Origin: Planctomycetota bacterium
GTDB lineage: Bacteria > Planctomycetota > Planctomycetia > Gemmatales > Gemmataceae
Length of the DNA stretch: 45,237 nt
Direction: 5' to 3'
NCBI GenBank assembly: GCA_021413735.1
Contig: JAIOPV010000262.1
Location: 1-45,237 of the forward strand
Shown here: positions 40,290 to 45,237 of the stretch, piece after piece
Position numbering within the stretch: the first letter of the stretch is position 1
How the letters are laid out: the number at the start of each line of letters is the position of its first letter
Notes under the pieces: model-generated
Databases searched by the model: none
What the model saw: the letters and a program-made list of their open reading frames with translations, nothing else
What the model was told of the DNA's origin: nothing
Made by a program: the position numbers and the translations under genes

Positions 40290-40802
40290 TCACTTCGCAA
40301 ACTTCGACTTGAGTTCCGCCAGCGACGCGAGGGCAGCTTTCACCTTCGCGTTGTCGCCGACTTTGCCAGCGGGAATCCCGGCCGGCACGTTATCGAGATC
40401 GGCAGCAGCGATTTTCAGGAGCTCTTTCACTCGCTTGCCCTGTGGCGATTCGGGCGTATTCGTTCGCTCGGCTTCGTCCAGATTTGGTGCCAACCCATCA
40501 CGAACAACTTCACCCATCAGATTTGCGAGTTCCGCAACGCGGTCGGGGTTCTGATCTTCTTTCGCGGCGCGTTCGACGTAGTTCCCAAGCGTCACGGCCG
40601 TTTTGCGGCACTCTTCCGCTCGCTTCAGAGGATCATTCGCGTCGGAAAGGTCGATTCCGTGGTTGACAAGGTTCTCGATGAGGACGCGGTTCGATTTGAA
40701 CAGCTTCATCTTGTCCTCGGCAGCCAACGGCGTTGGGCCTTGCGCCCCTGCCCAGGCAGCGAGAGTTGCGAACGAGATCAGAAGTAGCAGCAGGCGGACC
40801 AC
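40290..40802 (-). CDS. Small exported helical protein of a sigma/anti-sigma operon
   Basis: 170 residues from the GTG at 40802, chosen because AAAGGGG lies about 7 bases upstream and the protein then starts with a clean signal peptide (RLLLLLISFATLAAWAGAQG). A TTG at 40850 overlapping the upstream stop (TTGA) would add 16 polar residues. The mature protein is helical and charged (MKLFKSNRVLIENLVNHGID; ECRKTAVTLGNYVERAAKE). No family is recognised, but its content resembles the extracytoplasmic part of the neighbouring anti-sigma factor (both have AxELA/KLG-type helices). It may sense or help in envelope stress signalling. Confidence 0.75.
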   Translation of the reverse strand: MVRLLLLLISFATLAAWAGAQGPTPLAAEDKMKLFKSNRVLIENLVNHGIDLSDANDPLKRAEECRKTAVTLGNYVERAAKEDQNPDRVAELANLMGEVVRDGLAPNLDEAERTNTPESPQGKRVKELLKIAAADLDNVPAGIPAGKVGDNAKVKAALASLAELKSKFAK

Positions 40803-40846
40803 GATCGAACCCCTTTGACTAAACTGTAACCGAACGCAACCTGAAC

Positions 40847-41629
40847 TCAACCAGCAAGATCCTGAAGTTTCTTCTGCCCAAACCGGGCGGTGTCCGCGAT
40901 CCGCTCCAGGATCGGCTTGGCTTCCGGCGAAACTTCTCCCGTCGCCTTCTTCATCTCGTCGGCGGTTTGCCCCAACTTGCGGGCGAGGTCTGTCAGTTGA
41001 GTCTTCTTCTCGGCAGGCGACATTGCGCTGTCGGGCATCTTCTCGGCCTGCTTAATCATGCCAACGTTGACAACGCGGTCGAACCACCTGGCCACGTCCT
41101 TGAGTTCTTCCGGATTCGCGATCCGTGCCAGCCCGCGAGCCTCGGTCGAGAGATCATCCGCGAGACCACCGAGAGCCTGGAATTTCTGAGCGTGCGTGGT
41201 GGCCTTCGCCAGAGCCACATCGCGTTGAACCATCTTCTCAAGGAACGGATCTTTCGGCGTTCCAATCGCAACGTCGGGCTTCGGGCCGTTCTTGGGCATT
41301 GCCCAGAAACCAACCGCCACGAGAACCGCAGCCGCGAGACTTCCGACGAGCGTGGCATTCTGTCGAATGAAGTCGCGGAACCGGCTTGGTTGTTTGGAAG
41401 CGACTTCGACCTTCGCCTGTTGCTTCATCAGGTTGGCGATCAGGGCCGCTTTCTTGTCGCGTGGAGCGCTCGGCGTTGGCAGGCGTTCGAGGATACCTTC
41501 GAGCCGACCGGCGAGTTCCGCCCACACCTTGCACGCACCGCAGCTTCCGACGTGCGCCCGAAGTGAATCGGGCACGTGCCGAGGGTCCGGCAGCGTGAGT
41601 ATCTTGTTCTGGATGGTTTGGCAGTTCAT
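40847..41629 (-). CDS. Zinc-finger anti-sigma factor, single-pass membrane protein
   Basis: 260 residues. The N-terminus has the anti-sigma zinc-binding pattern Cys3, His26, Cys30, Cys33 (AHVGSCGACKVW). One membrane segment follows at about 97-114 (LVGSLAAAVLVAVGFWAM), and then a helical extracytoplasmic part (about 120-260) with VARWFDRVVNVGMIKQAEKM. It lies 33 bp downstream of the ECF sigma factor gene on the same strand, the usual pairing, so it most likely holds that sigma factor at the membrane until a signal arrives. Confidence 0.88.
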   Translation of the reverse strand: MNCQTIQNKILTLPDPRHVPDSLRAHVGSCGACKVWAELAGRLEGILERLPTPSAPRDKKAALIANLMKQQAKVEVASKQPSRFRDFIRQNATLVGSLAAAVLVAVGFWAMPKNGPKPDVAIGTPKDPFLEKMVQRDVALAKATTHAQKFQALGGLADDLSTEARGLARIANPEELKDVARWFDRVVNVGMIKQAEKMPDSAMSPAEKKTQLTDLARKLGQTADEMKKATGEVSPEAKPILERIADTARFGQKKLQDLAG

Positions 41630-41662
41630 AGCTTCATTCCGACGCTCGGCTTCGCCTCGCGG

Positions 41663-42313
41663 CTAACCGTTGGTTTCTCCGGTCGCGGCTCCGGGTGGTA
41701 ACAATTCCGGAGCCAGAACCTTCATCAATTTTTGTCTCGCCTTGAAAACACGCCAACGGGCGGTTTCCTCGGTCGTGTTCAAAATCTTTGCCACTTCTCG
41801 GAAAGAAAGTTCTTCTTCGACCCGAAGAGTGAGAGCCGCCCGGAAGTCTTCGGGAAGCTCTGCCACCGCTTTCGCGACCACTTCGAGCGTCTCGCGATTC
41901 TCGACTGCGGCTTCGATTCCGATGTCTGCTGCGGCTGCGTCGTCGGGTAATTGGTGCTTCGTTCGGCGGTCGGCTCGCTTCTGGTTCACGAAGTTATTGT
42001 GTCCGATCCGGAATACCCATGCGCGGAAGTTGCTGCCAGGTCGGAACGACTTCAACGCTGCAAGGGCTTTCAGGAATGTTTCTTGCGTCAAATCTTCGGC
42101 GGTGTGTCGATCGCGGGTTATGTGGTACAACCAGCGATAGAGCCGATCCCAGTAGCGTTCAACCAGGTGTGCGAACGCCGATTGATCGCCGTTTTGGGCG
42201 TCCCGTATCCATTCGTTCTCCTCCGTCGGTTCAGGAGGAGGGTCGGTGTCCGGGGTCACGCGGCGGCAAGTCCGGCGAGGATCAGGTTGCGGCGAAGGGG
42301 AGAAGTTCACCAT
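41663..42313 (-). CDS. ECF-type RNA polymerase sigma factor
   Basis: 216 residues from ATG 42313 with G-rich text immediately upstream. The first 30 residues are proline-rich and not part of the fold. Region 2 is seen at about 40-110 (AFAHLVERYWDRLYRWLYHI, DLTQETFLKALAALKSFRPG, FRAWVFRIGHNNFVNQKRAD). Region 4 is at about 145-200 (LPEDFRAALTLRVEEELSFR, EVAKILNTTEETARWRVFKA). Region 3 is absent, as expected for the ECF group. The downstream neighbour is its probable anti-sigma factor. Confidence 0.95.
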   Translation of the reverse strand: MVNFSPSPQPDPRRTCRRVTPDTDPPPEPTEENEWIRDAQNGDQSAFAHLVERYWDRLYRWLYHITRDRHTAEDLTQETFLKALAALKSFRPGSNFRAWVFRIGHNNFVNQKRADRRTKHQLPDDAAAADIGIEAAVENRETLEVVAKAVAELPEDFRAALTLRVEEELSFREVAKILNTTEETARWRVFKARQKLMKVLAPELLPPGAATGETNG

Positions 42314-42423
42314 ATCCCCCCGGTCGGCTGGTTGTCCAGCGTCTCCCGACTGTTACGCCGGTCCAATCGAAGGATACAACGGCATTACCGGCAGGGCGTT
42401 GGCGAATTTCTGTGGGGAGAAAA

Positions 42424-42557
42424 AGAGTATTCACCGCAGAGGGCGCGGAGGGCGCAGAGAGAAAGCCAAAAAGCAAAGAGAGGAGCGTTTAAACTTGGTC
42501 TTCTCTTGATTTTGGTTTTCTCTCTGCGCCCTCCGCGCCCTCTGCGGTGAATACTCT
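42424..42557. repeat. Large inverted repeat, 44-bp arms
   Basis: Arms 42424-42467 and 42514-42557 are complementary with one mismatch, around a 46-nt loop. Each arm has the text AGAGTATTCACCGCAGAGG and then a short 9-bp periodicity (GCAGAGGGC, GCGGAGGGC). It lies between the sigma factor start and the stop of the phage connector gene and may help isolate the two transcription units. Similar 'CCGCAGAGG..CGCGGAGG' repeats are widespread in planctomycetes and other environmental bacteria. Confidence 0.9.
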
Positions 42558-42565
42558 GCTGGGTT

Positions 42566-43168
42566 TTATGCCGGTGGCGTCCGATAAGGTGCGAGCAGTT
42601 GCAGCACAATTTGCGGAAGCGGTTCGCCAGCCGCGATGCTCCAGGGCCAATCCTTTTCGCCGTCCACGTCCACCTTGGTCACGAGCATCTGATAATCCAG
42701 ATCGGCGTTGGTTTTCGCGAACCGATACCAGTGACCGATCAGTTCGCAGAACGCCTGCTTCACGGCAGCGGGAACGGCACTCGTTGCGGTGTCATAGACC
42801 ACTTGAAGCGCGGCAGGCCAGTCATCGCGGTGGCCGTCACGCGGACAGAGGAACGGCCCGCACACCGACTCAATGACGCCGCGATTCGCGTGAACCACGA
42901 AGCTGTCGGCGGCGCGAGCTGTGTCGCTGCCGAACTGCCGGCTGGAATCGACCTTCAAACTGGTGACCGACGTGACGGGGTAATTGCGAAGGAAGACGAG
43001 ACTTCGCCCGGCGGTGTGCGTTTCGGTGAATGTGCCGCCGACGAAGTCGCGACCAGTGAACTCGGTGATGAAGCCATCGGCCGCGTCGAGGAGGCGGTTC
43101 AGCAGAGCGTCGTCGGTGGTGCCGGAAATGAGGAGCGAGGCTTTCACGTTGGCGAGGGTGTCGATCAT
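42566..43168 (-). CDS. Phage gp6-like head-tail connector protein
   Basis: 200 residues from ATG 43168; the 30 extra in-frame codons upstream run through a palindromic repeat and are not a good start. The sequence MIDTLANVKASLLISGTTDD, LLNRLLDAADGFITEFTGRD, a strand block TVTSLKVDSSR-like (NYPVTSVTSLKVDSSRQFG), and PAAVKQAFCELIGHWYRFAK is the pattern of gp6/HK97-type connectors, which form the ring between the capsid portal and the tail. It lies downstream of a capsid gene on the same strand. The tail half (VDVDGEKDWPWSIAAGEPLP) is less recognisable. Confidence 0.75.
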   Translation of the reverse strand: MIDTLANVKASLLISGTTDDALLNRLLDAADGFITEFTGRDFVGGTFTETHTAGRSLVFLRNYPVTSVTSLKVDSSRQFGSDTARAADSFVVHANRGVIESVCGPFLCPRDGHRDDWPAALQVVYDTATSAVPAAVKQAFCELIGHWYRFAKTNADLDYQMLVTKVDVDGEKDWPWSIAAGEPLPQIVLQLLAPYRTPPA

Positions 43169-43188
43169 TTGTGGCTCCCGGAATGAAG

Positions 43189-43255
43189 GCGAGCGGCGCA
43201 CCGTCAGGTCGCCGGTGGTTTTGAAGTACCGGCGACCTGACGGTGCGCCGCTCAC
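43189..43255. repeat. Inverted repeat, 28-bp arms, between phage genes
   Basis: Arms 43189-43216 and 43228-43255 pair with one mismatch around 11 bases; the arm starts GCGAGCGGCGCACCGTCAGG. It shares the GGCGAGCGG end with 7869-7955 and the GCGAGCGGCG/CCTGAC parts with 1099-1128. It lies between the small phage-linked gene and the connector gene, 20 bp upstream of the connector start. Confidence 0.88.
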
Positions 43256-43262
43256 CACGAAC

Positions 43263-43634
43263 TTACAGTGACTTTTTCTGTTCGCCGATCAGCACAGCCA
43301 TCGCGATGGATGGAGTGTCGCCCGCAATGGTGCCGACGTAGCGAACGTAACGTGCGGTGCGAACGAACTGGATCGCCTGAAGGTTGCTGCCCGCGGTCAC
43401 CTCGGCGAACTCAGCTCCGCTGATTGCCGACCACGAACTGCCGTTGGCGGATTCTTCGATATGGCCGTCAAGAGAGTCGCCGGTGAAGCTGCCGACCTGT
43501 TGCACGGCGAAGCACGGACCGTCGGCCGTAATCATGTCGATCGTCGAACCGGTAGGGGAACTGCTTTGTGAGGCAGGCGCAAGACCGGTTGCCAGGAATG
43601 CCGACGATGCGACATCGTTCAATGCGGTGGACAT
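43263..43634 (-). CDS. Unrecognised small protein in the phage gene run
   Basis: 123 residues from ATG 43634. It has a polar Ser/Thr/Ala-rich start (STALNDVASSAFLATGLAPA) and a beta-rich body (DMITADGPCFAVQQVGSFTG; HIEESANGSSWSAISGAEFA; ARYVRYVGTIAGDTPSIAMA). The strand pattern resembles a small beta-sandwich, like discoidin-type or head-decoration proteins, but no family can be named. It lies between the capsid and connector genes, so a virion role (decoration or minor head protein) is a reasonable guess. Confidence 0.65.
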   Translation of the reverse strand: MSTALNDVASSAFLATGLAPASQSSSPTGSTIDMITADGPCFAVQQVGSFTGDSLDGHIEESANGSSWSAISGAEFAEVTAGSNLQAIQFVRTARYVRYVGTIAGDTPSIAMAVLIGEQKKSL

Positions 43635-43649
43635 GGGTTCTCCTTATTG

Positions 43650-43767
43650 GTGTTTAGTGTTGGGTGTTTAGTGTTTGGGGTGTTTCGTATTTGGTGTTGC
43701 GTGTCGAGCACCCTGAAGTGAAATGCCAGATGCGAAAAACTAAACACGAAACACCAAACACCAAACA
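43650..43767. repeat. Gene-less inverted heptamer arrays
   Basis: The left arm has eight 7-bp units of the GTGTTTA type (43650-43677 and 43680-43707, with a 2-base slip after the fourth). The right arm has four units of the complementary type (CTAAACA, CGAAACA, CCAAACA twice; 43740-43767). The loop of 32 bases is GC-poor. It fits exactly between the stop of the capsid gene (43772) and the start of the next (43634). The repeat family is the same as at 15422-15987. Confidence 0.9.
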
Positions 43768-43771
43768 CCAC

Positions 43772-45151
43772 TCAGCCATTCACGAGTTGATCGCAGAGCA
43801 CGAAGCTCGCGGGATGACGCGGGCCAGCGTCGATGTGCTGAATGCCTCGCAGTACGGTCTGGTCGTTCTGAAGGGCCGTGTCGCCCATTCCGCTGGCGAG
43901 GAACTCCATCACGCCCATTCGCGCGACAATCCAATCCGGGAAGTACCCGAGCAGGATGTACGTCAACGCCGTGCCCGATCCCTTCACGCGAGTGTTCGAC
44001 ACCTGTGCTGAACGCACGACCCGTGTGCCGTACAGTTCGCCCGGCAATGCGGCTGGCGTCTGCACTGGCCCGCGAAGCATGAACGGCCCCTTCGCGTCGT
44101 TCGCACTCACAGCATCCGAACGTCGATTCATCAGGCCCGCGAACATCGACTTTCGCATCACCCACGCGGTCGGCGAATCCACCGCGTCCGGCAGTTCGCT
44201 ATCCATCAGCGACACGTCAACGGGCTGAAACGTATCGCCGTTGCTGCCGGTCGTGCTGGCGGTGTGCGAGCCAATGCCCGAGTACGTGATAAGCCCCTTG
44301 ATCTGCGTGCCGCCCGTGCCTTCGAGCATCGCAAGATCAGCCTTCAACGCCGCGGCACGGGCCATGTCGTAACGCACGAGTCCTTCGGCGCTCGGACTGG
44401 CGAAGCGAAGCAGCTCGTTGTTCAGCTTCACCAGAACGCCGAGTTTCTTCGCCTGGAGATCGAGGTTGCCAGTCGTCGGCTGGCTCTCGGTGATGGAACT
44501 GCCTTCGCCGACCCAGTACGCACTTGAAGCAGCGGTCAGTTTCGGGAACTGAATGCGACCGCCCGGCGGCAACGCCACTTCTCGCGCTCCGGCGCTCGCG
44601 AACACTTCCATGCTGCGTTGCAGGTCGATGAGTTCGCCGAGCAACGGCAACGGCACCATCGCTCCGCCGGCCGTGTCGGTGAGCGTGCCGAGTGCCTTGC
44701 GTTGGAAGCCAGCACGGCGACCGATCCAGTCGGCTTCGTCTGGGTCGAACTTGGTTGCGTGAACTGTCATCTTCTGGTGCAGTTCGTCGCGGAGTCGCTT
44801 TCCCTGCGGCTCGAACGCCGGTAGATGTGCCGACGCCAGCGGCACCAAGAACGACTGCTGACCGTGGTGCGGCGAGAAGCCATAGCCCGCGTACAGATCA
44901 CGAAGCTGCTGGTGGGCGTGCAATTCCTCCTTCGCTTGATCGGCACCAACATAGCCGAGCGCGAACGCAGCGGCCTTGAGAACGGAGTAGCCGGCCGAGT
45001 CCTGGCACACCGGACCAGCGGTAGCCCATGGAACTCGGCGTTCGACCCGTGCGGCGCGATCGATGGCCGTGGCGGTTTGTTCTTCGATGAACGACACCAG
45101 TTCATCGCGAGATTGAAATTTGTCGGGCGAAACGGTTGCAGTTGCAGACAT
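43772..45151 (-). CDS. Phage major capsid protein, HK97 fold
   Basis: 459 residues from ATG 45151. The N-terminal 130-150 residues are helical and charged, as in the delta/scaffold part of HK97-type capsid proteins. The fold-specific text follows: GALTDTAGGAMVPLP-like (LGTLTDTAGGAMVPLPLLGE), VALPPGGRIQFPKLTAASSA, YWVGEGSSITESQPTTGNLD, KKLGVLVKLNNELLRFASPS and the P-loop/E-loop region around MLEGTGGTQIKGLITYSGIG. The C-terminus has VRKSMFAGLMN-like strands (AWVMRKSMFAGLMNRRSDAV) and ends near FVLCDQLVNG. A separate protease gene is not visible; it could lie beyond the window edge. Confidence 0.88.
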   Translation of the reverse strand: MSATATVSPDKFQSRDELVSFIEEQTATAIDRAARVERRVPWATAGPVCQDSAGYSVLKAAAFALGYVGADQAKEELHAHQQLRDLYAGYGFSPHHGQQSFLVPLASAHLPAFEPQGKRLRDELHQKMTVHATKFDPDEADWIGRRAGFQRKALGTLTDTAGGAMVPLPLLGELIDLQRSMEVFASAGAREVALPPGGRIQFPKLTAASSAYWVGEGSSITESQPTTGNLDLQAKKLGVLVKLNNELLRFASPSAEGLVRYDMARAAALKADLAMLEGTGGTQIKGLITYSGIGSHTASTTGSNGDTFQPVDVSLMDSELPDAVDSPTAWVMRKSMFAGLMNRRSDAVSANDAKGPFMLRGPVQTPAALPGELYGTRVVRSAQVSNTRVKGSGTALTYILLGYFPDWIVARMGVMEFLASGMGDTALQNDQTVLRGIQHIDAGPRHPASFVLCDQLVNG

Positions 45152-45193
45152 GGGAATGCCTCGGATTGGTCAGGAATTGTGAGCGTCGGGGCG

Positions 45194-45237
45194 TCAGCCC
45201 GACGGTATTTTGATCTGGCACGGCACCGTCGGGCTGA
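45194..45237. repeat. Palindrome with the CCGTCGGGCT core, cut by the window end
   Basis: Left arm 45194-45206 (TCAGCCCGACGGT) pairs with 45225-45237 (ACCGTCGGGCTGA) over 13 bases, and probably continues outside the window (the left side is preceded by GGGGCG). It lies 42 bp upstream of the capsid gene start and shares the CCGTCGGGCT core with the tandem repeat at 31751-31887. Confidence 0.7.

Overview
The window looks like part of a chromosome of a planctomycete, most likely Gemmataceae. The GC content is high. There are several copies of gene families that are expanded almost only in Planctomycetes: DUF1549/DUF1553 proteins with a CxxCH motif, Tat-exported DUF1501 proteins, a PPC-domain protein, DUF4159, and very large secreted TPR proteins. 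Intergenic regions are full of palindromic repeats. No rRNA, tRNA, CRISPR array or complete transposase was seen. This placement rests on gene content only.

Layout. (1) 1-1081: 3' end of a DUF1501 gene, then a PPC-domain secreted protein. (2) 1155-5030, minus strand: a small membrane protein, a DUF4159 membrane protein and a secreted TPR protein, the last two overlapping. (3) 5391-17819, plus strand: two secreted TPR/beta-domain proteins (825 and 2475 aa, related in architecture), then a TolQ/ExbB-type channel protein and two ExbD/TolR-type proteins. With the divergent minus-strand genes this suggests an energised envelope system. A four-helix-bundle (23S IVP/Avd-like) gene bounded by 7-bp repeat arrays exactly fills the space between the giant TPR gene and exbB. 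(4) 17887-22978: a DUF1549/DUF1553 and DUF1501 pair, then a second, convergent DUF1501 gene. (5) 23142-27058, minus strand: an EF-G2-like GTPase, hisA and a lipoprotein. (6) 27446-30278: a 3'-truncated DUF1549 gene, a cupin, a 44-codon membrane ORF, an SMR-like protein and an ankyrin protein. (7) 30319-36304: a MITE-like repeat pair, a C45-type peptidase, 29-bp tandem repeats, an ABC-2 permease, a degenerate sulfatase-like protein carrying repeat-derived insertions, and a fatty acid hydroxylase/sterol desaturase. (8) 36542-40279: leuC, a probable toxin-antitoxin pair, an N-formylglutamate amidohydrolase-like protein and a TPR protein. (9) 40290-42313, minus strand: ECF sigma factor, zinc-finger anti-sigma factor and a small exported protein. 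(10) 42566-45151, minus strand: phage structural genes (HK97-type capsid, a small protein, a gp6-like connector) separated by host-type repeats, so probably a prophage remnant or a domesticated particle cluster.

The most unusual signal is the repeat landscape. Heptamer arrays (GTGTTTA/TAAACAC type) occur once with a four-helix-bundle gene (15422-15987) and once as a gene-less hairpin between phage genes (43650-43767). Several palindrome families recur across the window, and two repeat types have been absorbed in frame into the sulfatase-like gene.
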